NCBI RefSeq assembly: GCF_004375085.3
Contig: NZ_SNAQ03000004.1
Location: 248,001-312,000 of the forward strand
DNA: 64,000 nt
Direction of reading: 5' to 3'
DNA from: Lewinella sp. W8
Lineage (GTDB): Bacteria > Bacteroidota > Bacteroidia > Chitinophagales > Saprospiraceae
The notes beneath the pieces are model-generated. The model was not told the origin of the DNA. It made no database searches and saw only the letters and a list, made by a program, of their open reading frames with translations. Shown here in pieces: positions 35,501 through 46,425 of the stretch. The stretch's first letter is position 1; each line of letters begins with the position of its first letter. Made by a program: the position numbers and the translations under genes.

Positions 35501-37421
35501 TGGTAGCGTCCACGACGGTCAGCGTTGAGCCCATAATGTTCAGGATACCACCGCCACTGCCGGAGGTACCCGTAGCGCGGTTGTTGCTGATTACCGTGGC
35601 GTTATTGACCACCAGCGTACCCCCGTTATTGAAGAGGCCACCGCCGCCGTCATCGGCGGCGTCACCCTGAGCTTCATTATTGTCGATCATTACGCCACTC
35701 ACCGTCATGGTGCCCGAACCGTTCCACAGGCCGCCTCCTTCGAGGGCCGCTACGTTACCGGTTACCATACCCCCGGAGATGGTCAGATCACCCGCGCCGG
35801 AGATGTGAACGCCGCCACCGTTACCGGGGCTGCTGCCGGTGGTGTTGTCGCTCAGGATGGAGTTTGAGATCGTGAAGGTGGTTCCCGCACCGGAGACATC
35901 TTCAATGCCACCACCCGCGCGATTGGAGGAGTTGCCGGACAGGCGAGAATTAGCGACCGTCAGCGAGCCACCGGCGTCGTTAAGGATACCGCCACCACTG
36001 CCGGCTGCACCGTCGGCTACGTTGTTAGTAATGATGGTGCTGTCGGCGATATTGATCGTTCCGCCGGCGTTGAAAACGCCACCACCGCCCTGGTCGGCGC
36101 CAGCACCGCTGGCGGTATTGCCGTCGATCATCACCCGGGTAATATTCATGATTCCGGTGCCGTTCCACAGGCCACCACCCTCGGCGGCCGCGGTGTTGTT
36201 GACGACCGACCCACCGGTAATGTTCATGTTACTGGGGCCGGTGATGTGCACCGCACCACCATTACCCGGCATACTGCCGGTGGTGTTGCCGTTAAAGGTT
36301 ACGTTGGTAATCGTAGCCGTGGTCGCCGAGCCCGAGACGTCTTCGATGCCGCCGCCCGCACGATTGGAGGAGTTACCCGAAATGGTAACGTCCGTAACGG
36401 TCAGGGTCGAGCCATCGACGTTGAGGATGCCCCCACCACTGCCGGAAGTACCCGTGGCGCGGTTGTTGGTGATCATCGTGGAGTTGTTCACCACCAGGGT
36501 GCCCCCGTTGTTGAACAAACCACCACCACCGGTATCGGCGGCGTCACCCTGAGCTTCGTTGTTGTCGATCATTACGCCACTTACCGTCATGGTACCCGTG
36601 CCGTTCCACAGGCCACCACCCTCGGAAGCTGCGGTGTTTCCTACGACCGTTCCGCCGGTGATGGTCAGGTTGCCGTCGCCGGAGATATGAACGGCGCCGC
36701 CGTTACCCGGTGCGGAGCCCGTGGAGTTGGCGCGTAGCGTTACGTCGGTCAACAGAAAGGTTGATCCGGCACCCGAGGCATCTTCAATGCCACCGCCCGC
36801 GCGACTGGCGGAGTTCATGGCGATGGTGGAACTGGACACGATCAGTGCCCCCCCGTTAACGTTGAGGATGGCACCACCACTACCGGAGGCTCCCGTAGCG
36901 GTATTGCCCATCAGCATACAACCAGTCAGCATGACGGAACCGCCGTCGTTGGCGATGGCACCGCCACCCTGATCGGCATTGGCTCCCGCCGCAACGCTCG
37001 CGGTTATCGAGCAATTAGTCATGGTCACACTGGCGTCCGTTACCAGGATGGCGCCACCGCTGGTGGTTGCCCGTCCCGCAAGCAAGGCCAGGTTGGTAAA
37101 GGAAGCCGTTACTCCGGCACCCGTTACGTTGAAAATCCGGCCGGAGGTATTGCCACTGATGAGGGTATTGGTCAGGCCATTACCGAGTATCGTAACGGAC
37201 TCGTCGATGGTGATTTCTCCCGACAACAACAGAATCGTCGTGCCGTTAAGCGTGGAAGAAAAGTCGATGGTGTCTCCGCTAACGGCAGCCATCGCGGCTG
37301 CCCGCAGCGTATTGGGTCCTGCATCCAGTGCGGAAGAAACGGTAATGCGGTCTGCCAGAAGTGTCGAAGTTGACAGGACAAATCCCGCCAGAATAAGTAT
37401 TCGGGTTAAAGTGCGGTACAT
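32544..37421 (-). CDS. Giant repetitive beta-helix protein with type IX secretion tail
   Basis: A 1625-residue secreted protein. It has a Sec signal peptide (RILILAGFVLSTSTLLA), then a right-handed beta-helix of Gly/Asn-rich rungs. From about residue 150 to 1330 it holds eight large units of ~147 residues, each with four blocks marked by GGGGLFNNGGT or GGGGVFNAGGT, GSGGGILN, NRAGGGIEDVSG, and GNGGAVHI followed by EGGGLWNGTG. Near 1470-1540 is a choice-of-anchor region (ADNGGSTKTHALDCPSPAID). The final ~75 residues, from LYPNPAAASWVTVTL to the Lys/Arg-rich end KRLVVTR, form a type A Por/type IX sorting domain. It is probably a surface adhesin-like protein anchored or released by the type IX system. 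Confidence 0.93.
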   Translation of the reverse strand: MYRTLTRILILAGFVLSTSTLLADRITVSSALDAGPNTLRAAAMAAVSGDTIDFSSTLNGTTILLLSGEITIDESVTILGNGLTNTLISGNTSGRIFNVTGAGVTASFTNLALLAGRATTSGGAILVTDASVTMTNCSITASVAAGANADQGGGAIANDGGSVMLTGCMLMGNTATGASGSGGAILNVNGGALIVSSSTIAMNSASRAGGGIEDASGAGSTFLLTDVTLRANSTGSAPGNGGAVHISGDGNLTITGGTVVGNTAASEGGGLWNGTGTMTVSGVMIDNNEAQGDAADTGGGGLFNNGGTLVVNNSTMITNNRATGTSGSGGGILNVDGSTLTVTDVTISGNSSNRAGGGIEDVSGSATTATITNVTFNGNTTGSMPGNGGAVHITGPSNMNITGGSVVNNTAAAEGGGLWNGTGIMNITRVMIDGNTASGAGADQGGGGVFNAGGTINIADSTIITNNVADGAAGSGGGILNDAGGSLTVANSRLSGNSSNRAGGGIEDVSGAGTTFTISNSILSDNTTGSSPGNGGGVHISGAGDLTISGGMVTGNVAALEGGGLWNGSGTMTVSGVMIDNNEAQGDAADDGGGGLFNNGGTLVVNNATVISNNRATGTSGSGGGILNIMGSTLTVVDATISGNSSNRAGGGIEDVSGAATTAIITNVTFDGNSTGSMPGNGGAVHITGPSNMNITGGSVVNNTAAAEGGGLWNGTGTMNITQVMIDGNTASGAGSDQGGGGVFNAGGTINIADSTIITNNVADGAAGSGGGILNDAGGSLTVTDSRISGNTSNRAGGGIEDVSGAGTTFTVARTTITSNSTGSSPGNGGGIHITGMGDLNISGGLVANNTASAEGGGLWNGTGIMTVSRVMISGNTASGAESNQGGGGLFNAGGTINVVDSTVIENNVADGMAGSGGGILNDAGGSLTVTDSRLTGNTAVRAGGGIEDVSGAGTNFAVTRTTINDNMTGSSPGNGGGIHITGMGDLTISDGSVTGNVAALEGGGLWNGSGTMTVSGVIIDDNEAQGDAADDGGGGLFNNGGTIVVVDSTVISNNRASGTSGSGGGILNISGSTLTVTNATISGNFANRAGGGIEDVSGEMTTAILTDVTFDGNSTGSAPGNGGAVHITGPSNMNVTGGTVINNMAVAEGGGLWNGTGVMNITGVMIDGNTASGAESNQGGGGVFNAGGTINIADSTIIINNVADGAAGSGGGILNDAGGSLTVTDSRLSGNSAVRAGGGIEDVSGAGTTFTLTGVVLTNNTTGASPGNGGGVHITGDGDLTMTGGLVAGNSAAAEGGGLWNGAGLMTLTEVSVENNIAMGADPTNGGGGVFNAGGTINISASTVSENTAMSTGNGGGIHNAGGGTMTMTSSTVSGNASASGGGAIANAGTFTINTSTIANNYAMGNGGGLLQFSAMDSLSINGSILATNTADGSGIDLSGMGSFTSGGYNIVGADDESAFMAEPTDTVGTAEEPVDPKVMPLADNGGSTKTHALDCPSPAIDMGNPDAMGPDQRGEAVFGDSKDIGSFERQMECTTSNRNFEELLGAELYPNPAAASWVTVTLPIQYPTAELSIVDMGSGRIIDTRRIFAGNNDVNITNLPNGMYVLRIISGDRQTRKRLVVTR
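33430..36970. repeat. Eight ~440-bp coding repeats inside the beta-helix gene
   Basis: The phrase TTCCA(C/G)AG(G/T)CC(A/G)CC recurs near 33515, 33955, 34400, 34840, 35280, 35720, 36160 and 36600, giving a period of about 440 bp. Some units resemble alternate rather than adjacent units (for example those with GPSNMN versus GDLTIS), suggesting duplication of unit pairs. Confidence 0.85.
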
Positions 37422-37708
37422 ACGGGTTGATTTAATTGGTTAGTGATTCAGAACGATGTCTTCCAATCAGCAATCGGAAAACGGAGCGTATTACCCCTAC
37501 CTACGTAAATGGCCCGCTGTTCGGATTCACCGATGAGATATTTTTTCCTCAGAATGAATGACTTACACGTGCTCACCTTGTTTGAAGCCGATCGATTAGG
37601 CCAGCTCCCAAAGTGCGAATAGTCGGTTCTGCCGTTAATTCCCGATTAGCCCATTTTCTTGATTCCGGTTTCCCTTTCCCGATATTTACACCACAAATTT
37701 TCCACCCA

Positions 37709-39214
37709 ATGATCAAACGCATTCTCCTGGGGCTTCTGGCCATCGCCCTGGCCTTCGTCGCTTATCTTTTCTGGCAGGCCTCTAATTCAGCCCAAATTGA
37801 TCTGGTTATGGAATACCGGCTGGAGGAAGCAAGAAAGAACACCGGGGCCGACACCGGAACCGGAGAGGGTGTCTTCACGATGGCTTTCGGCTCCTGCAAC
37901 CGTGAAGATCTCCCCCAGGATTATTGGAACCTCATCGCGGACCAGCAGCCTGACCTTTGGCTCTGGCTTGGTGATAATGTCTACGCCGATACCGATGACA
38001 TGAACGAGATGGCCGCTGCCTACGCCAAGCAGAAGCAGGCCCCCGCGTACGCAGCCTTTACCGCCTCAGTCCCCGTCTACGGCATCTGGGACGATCACGA
38101 TTACGGCATCAACGACGGTGGCAAGGAATGGCCGCACAAGGCAGCCGCCCGTGACCTCATGCTGGATTTTTTGGAGGTCCCCGCCACCGCACCCGTACGG
38201 AAACGTGAAGGAGGCTACCAAAGCTACCTCGTGGGGAATGATGCCCTTTCCGTCAACCTTATCCTGCTCGACACCCGCTACTTCCGCGATGAGTTGATGC
38301 CCCCCACCAGAAAGGGGGACCGCTACGGCGCCAACGCCCAGGGTGACGTACTTGGCGAAGCCCAGTGGGCCTGGTTGGAGGAGACCCTGACGAACAGCAG
38401 CGCCGATGCGCACGTCATTGGCAGTAGCATTCAGGTCCTGCCCGAAGACCACGGCTACGAGAAATGGGCTAACTTCCCCGCCGCTCGCGAACGCCTCCTG
38501 CAATTACTGGCCCGGACTCAACCGAGTCTGCCCCTTATCCTGAGCGGAGATCGCCACCTGGCGGAGGTTAGCAAGGTGATGGTCGATGATTATGCCGTTT
38601 ATGAGATTACGGCCAGCGGATTGACGCATTCCTACGAGGGTGCCGACGAACCTAATCGCCACCGTATTTCGCCCCTGATTGGCCAAAAGAATTTTGGCCT
38701 GCTGCACTTTGTGGGTCGCGGGGAAAACTTGCAACTGCTCGGGGAGGTCCGGTCGGTGGAAAACAACCAGCTTTACGCTTCCCTTGCGCTGGATGCTTCG
38801 GGAGGAGAAATGAACAAAGAGGCCCTGGCGGCCATTGTCCACCAAAAAAGCTCCATGACGACTTCCCTCAAGCCTTGCCCCAAAAGTCCCAATTGCGTCA
38901 GTACGCAGAGCACGCAGGCGGATAAGAAGCGGGAGCCCATCCCTTATATGGGTACGATGGAAGAGGCTAAAGCACGCCTGAAGACCGTCATTGCCGGCAT
39001 GCCCCGGACGAAGCTGGTAAAGGAGGAAGGCAACTACCTGCACTTCACCTTCAAAACCTTTCCCATCCCCTTCATCGACGACGTGGAGTTCATCTTCGAT
39101 GACGAGGCCAAGGTCATCCATTTCCGCAGTGCCAGCCGGGTCGGCCACAGTGACCTGGGCGTGAACAGCAAGCGGATGAAGAAGGTCGCTCGGGCGTACG
39201 CCGACGCAGAATAA
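37709..39214 (+). CDS. PhoD-like metallophosphatase fused to a DUF1499 domain
   Basis: The ATG at 37709 gives 501 residues with an N-terminal membrane anchor or signal (RILLGLLAIALAFVAYLFW). Residues ~50-350 are PhoD-like: AFGSCNRED, LWLGDNVYAD, WDDHDYGIND and LSGDRHLAE carry the metal-binding Asp, Asn and His residues. Residues ~385-500 form a separate DUF1499 domain: PCPKSPNCVST, FIDDVEFIFDD and RSASRVGHSDLGVN. PhoD-family enzymes cleave phosphodiesters or phospholipids outside the cell. DUF1499 is of unknown function and usually stands alone. No frameshift or stop separates the parts, so this is a true fusion. An upstream extension to 37613 is rejected. Confidence 0.88.
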   Translation: MIKRILLGLLAIALAFVAYLFWQASNSAQIDLVMEYRLEEARKNTGADTGTGEGVFTMAFGSCNREDLPQDYWNLIADQQPDLWLWLGDNVYADTDDMNEMAAAYAKQKQAPAYAAFTASVPVYGIWDDHDYGINDGGKEWPHKAAARDLMLDFLEVPATAPVRKREGGYQSYLVGNDALSVNLILLDTRYFRDELMPPTRKGDRYGANAQGDVLGEAQWAWLEETLTNSSADAHVIGSSIQVLPEDHGYEKWANFPAARERLLQLLARTQPSLPLILSGDRHLAEVSKVMVDDYAVYEITASGLTHSYEGADEPNRHRISPLIGQKNFGLLHFVGRGENLQLLGEVRSVENNQLYASLALDASGGEMNKEALAAIVHQKSSMTTSLKPCPKSPNCVSTQSTQADKKREPIPYMGTMEEAKARLKTVIAGMPRTKLVKEEGNYLHFTFKTFPIPFIDDVEFIFDDEAKVIHFRSASRVGHSDLGVNSKRMKKVARAYADAE

Positions 39215-39278
39215 GCGGGACCGCCAACCATCGATTTCGAGTTTTGCAACTCGTCGTAATCGTCAAATTTACATTATT

Positions 39279-39297
39279 GCGACGGCGCGCAGGTGCA
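39279..39297 (-). repeat. 19-bp dispersed repeat, third copy
   Basis: Reverse complement of TGCACCTGCGCGCCGTCGC, matching 1532-1551 exactly over 19 bases and 2606-2624 with one change. It lies in the 262-bp convergent gap before hutG. Confidence 0.65.
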
Positions 39298-39476
39298 GCC
39301 TTATCCAGTAAGAGCCGTAGGTCCAAATCTTTGCTGGCTGGGCATAACTTTCCACTACTCAGGCGGATAAATTTGATGAGTAGCCACAATGGGAACCTAC
39401 CTGATTTCGGTTTGGACGACCGACGGGCAACGGGGTACCGTACGGATCATCAGACAACGATGACGGGACTAGGGGC

Positions 39477-40442
39477 CTATTTGACCCAGCCCACGATGGC
39501 GTCCACCAGGGCGGCCGCGAGTCGCGCCGTACGATCATCCTGGTCGTAGCGGGGATTCATCTCGGCGATGTCCGCCGAGACGACCTTCCCCGAAGCGAAG
39601 AGGAATTCCAGTACCGACAGAACGAAGCTCGGGTTCAGGCCCAGCGGAGAAGGGGCGCTGACGCCCGGAGCGTAGGCGGCCGAGAAACCATCCAGATCGA
39701 TGGAAACGTAAATCCAGTCGTTGCGCTGGACGATAGGGACGAGTTTGTCCAAAACGGTCGCCAGTTGGTGGGGCTGACATTCCTGAAGGGGGATGTAGCT
39801 CACGCCCCGCTCAGCGGCGATGTCGAAGAGTTCGGCGGTGTTGGCGATGCGCTGAATCCCGATGGCACAGTAGTCGTTCAGGCCGTGATCCAGGGACTGC
39901 AGGAAGGGGGTTCCGGAGTTGGGTTTGTCCACGACGGGGCGCAGGTCAAAGTGGGCGTCGAAATTGATGACCGCCACCCGGTGCGCTCCGGCAGCGGCCC
40001 GCACGCCACGATAATGCCCGAAGGCCAGGTCGTGCCCGCCCCCCAGCACGATGGGAAAGATGGAGGCGCGGAGGCAGTGCTCCACCATAATGCCGAGCTG
40101 CCGCTGAGTGGCTTCCATATCGCCGTTGTGGCACAGCAGGTCTCCCCGGTCAAACACGGTTTTATTTCCATGGTGCCAAGCCAGCTTTCCCAGTCGGCGG
40201 CGAATGGCCGCCGGCCCGGCGGCCGCGCCCACGCGTCCCTGGTTGCGGGCGACCCCTTCCTCGCAGGCGTAGCCGATCAGATTCGCCGTTTGCCCGTGGA
40301 GGCTCTGCGACCAACTGTGTAACTCCACCCGCTGGTACCAGTACTGGGGGCCCAGCGCGGGATCCGTGGTTCGGCCGGTCCAGTTTTCTGCTTCGGGTGG
40401 GCGATAGGCTTCGGCTAGATGATGGGGGATCCACTTATCCAT
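39477..40442 (-). CDS. hutG: Formimidoylglutamase
   Basis: A 321-residue ureohydrolase (arginase fold). Manganese-binding motifs are LGGGHDLAFGH, INFDAHFDLR and SIDLDGFSAAYAPGVS. As the last gene of hutHUIG it should hydrolyse N-formimino-L-glutamate to glutamate and formamide. The start overlaps the end of hutI by 28 bp, which indicates translational coupling. The family alone could also mean agmatinase or arginase, but the operon settles the role. Confidence 0.93.
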   Translation of the reverse strand: MDKWIPHHLAEAYRPPEAENWTGRTTDPALGPQYWYQRVELHSWSQSLHGQTANLIGYACEEGVARNQGRVGAAAGPAAIRRRLGKLAWHHGNKTVFDRGDLLCHNGDMEATQRQLGIMVEHCLRASIFPIVLGGGHDLAFGHYRGVRAAAGAHRVAVINFDAHFDLRPVVDKPNSGTPFLQSLDHGLNDYCAIGIQRIANTAELFDIAAERGVSYIPLQECQPHQLATVLDKLVPIVQRNDWIYVSIDLDGFSAAYAPGVSAPSPLGLNPSFVLSVLEFLFASGKVVSADIAEMNPRYDQDDRTARLAAALVDAIVGWVK

Positions 40443-41647
40443 ACGCGGTTCGGTTTTAAGCTGCCCTGATGATACAGTATTTCCCGGTAATCTTGCGTGG
40501 GGAAACTGATAAAATCTGCCCGTTGACCGGCCGCCAGGCGGCCGCGATCGGAGAGCCCCAGGGCCGCGGCCGCGCGGAAGGTGATGCCGGCCAGTACCTC
40601 GGCCGTGCTTAATTTTTCGAAGGTACCGAGGATGGCGGCCTGGGCCAGTAAGTCCCCCTGGGGGGCGCTACCCGGATTCCAGTCGCTGGCGATCGCCAGC
40701 GCCGCGCCGGCGTCCAGGAGTTTACGGGCGGGCGTGAAGGCGCAGCCCAGCCCGATGCTGGCTCCCGGCAGGGCCGTAGCGATGGTGCGGCTTGCCGCCA
40801 GGGTAGCAATCTCGGCCGCGCCACTCACTTCCAGGTGATCAACGCTCCGGGCACCAACTTCTGCGGCCAACTGGCTCCCCCCCACCGAAAACTGGTCGCC
40901 GTGTACGGTAAGGTCAAAACCCCGTTCCTTCAGCGCCAGGAGGTACTCGCGGGCCGCCGGAACCGAAAAGGCGCCCTGCTCCACAAAAATATCGAAGCGT
41001 CGGGCTAAATTCTCTGCCGTCACCACGGGAACGATCTCCTCAAGGATGGTCGTCAACCAGGTGCGTTCGTCCGGCATTTCCGGCGGCACCAGGTGGGCCG
41101 CCAGACAGGTGGGCACCACCGCCGCGGGATGGCGCTCCCCGGCCCGATTGATGAGGCGCAGCATCCGCAGTTCTTCGGCCACGCTCAGTCCGTAGCCCGT
41201 TTTTACCTCCACCGTAGTTACCCCCGAGCGGAGGTGACGGTCGAGACGCTGCCGCAGTAAGCGGAGTAATTCGTCGTCGCTGGCCGCCCGCGTATGCCGC
41301 AGGGTGTCCTTGATGCCGCCGCCCGCGGCGGCGATCTCCTGATAGGTCTTACCGGCGTTGCGGGCAGCATAATCCCGGGCCCGACTCCCCGCAAAAATGA
41401 GGTGGGTGTGGCAATCGATCAAGCCCGCCATGACCACGTTCGGTCCGGTTGCTCCCCGCTCCCCGGCCCGGGCGTGGGGGAAGGCCCGGCTCAGTTCGGC
41501 AAAGGGGCCGACGGCCTGAATCATCCCCTCCCGTACGAGGATGCCGCCCTCCGGAATGACCACCAGTTCTTCATCCATAAGCGGACCACGCAGTCGGGCC
41601 TCGGGATGCGTGACGAGTTGGGTGAAGGGACCAAAGAGAACTGCCAT
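40415..41647 (-). CDS. hutI: Imidazolonepropionase
   Basis: A 410-residue amidohydrolase. The metal-binding HxH is His80/His82 in IDCHTHLIFAGSR; further family marks are TTVEVKTGYGL, DLTVHGDQFS with a metal-binding His, and ALASDWNPG with the metal Asp (here AIASDWNPG). It opens the imidazolone ring of 4-imidazolone-5-propionate to give N-formimino-glutamate, step three of histidine breakdown. It follows hutU by 29 bp. Confidence 0.95.
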   Translation of the reverse strand: MAVLFGPFTQLVTHPEARLRGPLMDEELVVIPEGGILVREGMIQAVGPFAELSRAFPHARAGERGATGPNVVMAGLIDCHTHLIFAGSRARDYAARNAGKTYQEIAAAGGGIKDTLRHTRAASDDELLRLLRQRLDRHLRSGVTTVEVKTGYGLSVAEELRMLRLINRAGERHPAAVVPTCLAAHLVPPEMPDERTWLTTILEEIVPVVTAENLARRFDIFVEQGAFSVPAAREYLLALKERGFDLTVHGDQFSVGGSQLAAEVGARSVDHLEVSGAAEIATLAASRTIATALPGASIGLGCAFTPARKLLDAGAALAIASDWNPGSAPQGDLLAQAAILGTFEKLSTAEVLAGITFRAAAALGLSDRGRLAAGQRADFISFPTQDYREILYHQGSLKPNRVWISGSPII

Positions 41648-41676
41648 GGCGGTGGGATTAAGTGGAGGGTTGGAAA

Positions 41677-43692
<2,016 letters not shown>

Positions 43693-43723
43693 GGCTGAAG
43701 GTTTATCGTTTAGGGGCAGACGT

Positions 43724-45280
43724 TTATCCGAGATCCTCGAAAAGCTCGTCGTAGGCGCTGTAGGCTTTATTTTGGTGGGCCCGGGCGATGGCCGTCAGGG
43801 CACCGGAGCGGACCAGCTCCGTGGCGGCCCGTAGGTCCGTGGCGTAAATCCGGTCATCCGCAGCGTGAGCAATATCTTGCCGGACGCGGGCGTGAATGGC
43901 CTCCAGGACGGGGCTGGACTTCAGCGGCCGCTGGAAGTCAAAGGCCTGGGCGGCGCAGAAGAGTTCCACGCCCAGAATTTTTTCCAGGTTCCGTACCACC
44001 CGCAGGGCCTTGCGCCCGGAGATGGAGCCCATGCTGACGTGGTCTTCCTGCCCGAGTGAGGTGGGAATACTGTCCGCACTGGCCGGAAAGCACATCGTTT
44101 TGTTCTCGCTTACCAGGGCGGCGCTGGTGTACTGCACGATCATCAGTCCGGAATCCAGTCCGCTCTTTTCGACGAGCAGCTTGGGGGCCACGCCGGGGAT
44201 GCCGTGGAGGGCGAAGTAGCTGCGCCGGTCGGAGATGCTCCCGATTTCGGCGGCGGCCAGGCAGGCGTAGTCCAGTGGCAGGGCCAGCGGTTGCCCGTGG
44301 AAGCTGCCGCCGGAGATGATCAGGTCTTCGTCGAAGACGACGGGATTATCGGTCACGGAATTCATTTCCGTTTCCACCATTTCCCGCAGGTGTAGCCAGG
44401 CGTTTCTGCTGGCCCCGTGGACCTGGGGGACGCAGCGCAGGGAATAGGGGTCCTGGACCCGTTCGCAGTTGGCGTGCCCCTGCATGATTTCCGAGCCCCG
44501 CAAAAACTGGTGGATGCGGGCGGCTACGTGCACCACACCCCGGAAGGGGCGGGTGGCGTGGAGCGCCGGGTGGAAGGGCATGGCGGAGGCCTGCAGGCCC
44601 TCCACCATGAGGGCGGCGATCAGGTCCGCGTTGGTCAGGGCATTCTGGAGGCGCTCGACGAGCAGGACGGCGTGCGCCAGAATAAACTGCGTGCCGTTGA
44701 TGAGGGCCAGGCCGGCTTTCGGGTGCAATTCCACGGGCTCCAGTTGGTGTTCCCGTAAGACGGCGGCCGCGGGCCGCCGCTGCCCCCGGTAGAAAACTTC
44801 CCCCTCGCCGAGGAGGGGAAGGAAGAGGTGGGACAGGGGGGCCAGGTCTCCCGAAGCGCCCACGGACCCCTGCTCGGGCACCACCGGAATCACGTCTTCC
44901 GCGATCTGCCAGCGCAGGCGCTCGATGACCCGGGGAGCAATCCCCGAATAGCCCCGGCACAGGGCGTGGACCTTGAGGATCATCATCAGCTTGGCCAGCT
45001 CCGGGGCAATGGGCTCCCCCATCCCCACGCTGTGGCTCAACAGCAATTTCCGCTGCAGCGACACCGTGTCCTTCGCGTCCACCTTCACGTTACACAGCGG
45101 GCCAAAGCCCGTATTGATGCCGTAGGTGGGGCGCGATTTGCCCGCTACGGCCAGCACCACCTCGTGGGCGCGCTCGAGCCGTTCCCGGGTGGTGGCGTTT
45201 ACCTCCGTAGGCAGTGTTCCCCGTAGGATGGCCAGGGCTTTGCCGACCGTCAGCTGGTCTTCGCCGTATTGAAAAATCAT
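43724..45280 (-). CDS. hutH: Histidine ammonia-lyase
   Basis: A 518-residue aromatic amino acid lyase. The Ala142-Ser143-Gly144 triad in GSVGASGDLAPLSH forms the MIO cofactor. YGINTGFGPL carries the active-site Tyr (~53), and QEDHVSMGSI (here GQEDHVSMGS) is family typical. It converts L-histidine to urocanate and ammonia. It is the first gene of the hutHUIG operon and is divergent from a LysR regulator across a 264-bp gap. Confidence 0.95.
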   Translation of the reverse strand: MIFQYGEDQLTVGKALAILRGTLPTEVNATTRERLERAHEVVLAVAGKSRPTYGINTGFGPLCNVKVDAKDTVSLQRKLLLSHSVGMGEPIAPELAKLMMILKVHALCRGYSGIAPRVIERLRWQIAEDVIPVVPEQGSVGASGDLAPLSHLFLPLLGEGEVFYRGQRRPAAAVLREHQLEPVELHPKAGLALINGTQFILAHAVLLVERLQNALTNADLIAALMVEGLQASAMPFHPALHATRPFRGVVHVAARIHQFLRGSEIMQGHANCERVQDPYSLRCVPQVHGASRNAWLHLREMVETEMNSVTDNPVVFDEDLIISGGSFHGQPLALPLDYACLAAAEIGSISDRRSYFALHGIPGVAPKLLVEKSGLDSGLMIVQYTSAALVSENKTMCFPASADSIPTSLGQEDHVSMGSISGRKALRVVRNLEKILGVELFCAAQAFDFQRPLKSSPVLEAIHARVRQDIAHAADDRIYATDLRAATELVRSGALTAIARAHQNKAYSAYDELFEDLG

Positions 45281-45544
45281 GGTGGTTGGTTAGGCACGAA
45301 AATGGAGTAGCCGGCCGCAGGAGTGCAGCTGGATACGCTCGGGAAAAATGGATGGGGCCGCAGGTGAAACAGCTTTCCGAAGAATCTGCGCCCGGGTTAA
45401 GGATGGAAAAGGCTCCGGTTGGATCAACTCCTCCTACGACGATGTTGGAGGAACGGATCCGACCGGGGCGGTTACAACTTCCGAAGGCAAAGAACCGGCG
45501 ATTTTTAATGCATAACAAGATAATTATTGCGTTCTTTGATAACC

Positions 45545-46423
45545 ATGGATTATCAAATTGAGCTGCGACAAATCCGCTCCTTTCTCGTTTTGGCCGACGA
45601 GCTGCACTTTCGGCGGGCGGCGGATTTGCTGTACATGTCTCAGCCGGGGCTGAGTCGGCAAATCCGCCAGCTGGAAGACGCCCTGGGCTTCCCCCTGTTT
45701 CGGCGGCACAACCGCATGGTGGAGTTAACCTCCGCCGGAGCCTTCCTGCGGCAATCACTCGGCCAACAAATGGCCGACCTGGAACTGGCCCTGGACCGGG
45801 CCCAGCGCATTCACGACGGACAGGGCGGAGAACTCCGCTTCGGGTACGTGGGCTCCGCCATGCAGGACATTATCCCCGATCTGCTCCTGCGTTTCCGGGC
45901 CGACCACCCGGAAGTAAGCTACGGCCTGGAGGCCCTGAACAACCGGGAGCAACTCGACAAGCTGGAGCGCGGCACGCTCGACATCGGCTTCGTACGGACC
46001 AAGCGGCAGTCTCCCGGACTGGTCAGCAAGGCGGTGGCCGAGGATACCTTTAGTCTCGTATTGCCCCCCGGCCATTTCGTCAACCAGGATAATTTCCAAA
46101 GCCTGGCGCAGGTCCGGGAAGAGCCCTTCATCCTCTTCGACCCCAACTACAGCCGCACCTATTACGAGCAGGTCATCCAGTTGTTCATTGATGCGGGTTT
46201 TCAGCCCCGCGTGGCGCACCGGACGGTGCACGCCACCACCATTTACCGTCTGGTGGAAAACGGCTTTGGCCTGTCCATCGTACCCACCGTCCTGGGGCGG
46301 GGCTACCGCACCAGTGTTCAGTTCGTGGAGTTAACCCAAGTCCCCCAGCGCACGACCCTCTACGCCGTCTGGCGCCGGGACAACGACAACCCGGCACTGA
46401 AGAGGTTCACGGAGTTGTTGTGA
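45545..46423 (+). CDS. LysR-type regulator divergent from hutHUIG
   Basis: The ATG at 45545 gives 292 residues. The N-terminal winged helix has the classic pattern LRQIRSFLVLADELHFRRAA then LYMSQPGLSRQIRQLEDALG. The C-terminal part is a periplasmic-binding-like effector domain (LRFGYVGSAMQDIIPDLLLR in part). The divergent position next to hutH makes it a likely activator of histidine breakdown, sensing histidine or urocanate (inference). No clear T-N11-A box was fixed in the intergenic gap. Confidence 0.9.
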   Translation: MDYQIELRQIRSFLVLADELHFRRAADLLYMSQPGLSRQIRQLEDALGFPLFRRHNRMVELTSAGAFLRQSLGQQMADLELALDRAQRIHDGQGGELRFGYVGSAMQDIIPDLLLRFRADHPEVSYGLEALNNREQLDKLERGTLDIGFVRTKRQSPGLVSKAVAEDTFSLVLPPGHFVNQDNFQSLAQVREEPFILFDPNYSRTYYEQVIQLFIDAGFQPRVAHRTVHATTIYRLVENGFGLSIVPTVLGRGYRTSVQFVELTQVPQRTTLYAVWRRDNDNPALKRFTELL

Positions 46424-46425
46424 GG

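Noticed and set aside
32943..37443. Several 150-420-codon plus-strand frames
   Set aside because: Antisense to the repetitive beta-helix gene; they are Pro/Thr-rich mirror images of its Gly/Asn repeats.
45281..45544. LysR-type operator (T-N11-A) in the hutH/LysR gap
   Set aside because: Only imperfect A+T palindromes near 45510-45530; none could be fixed with confidence.
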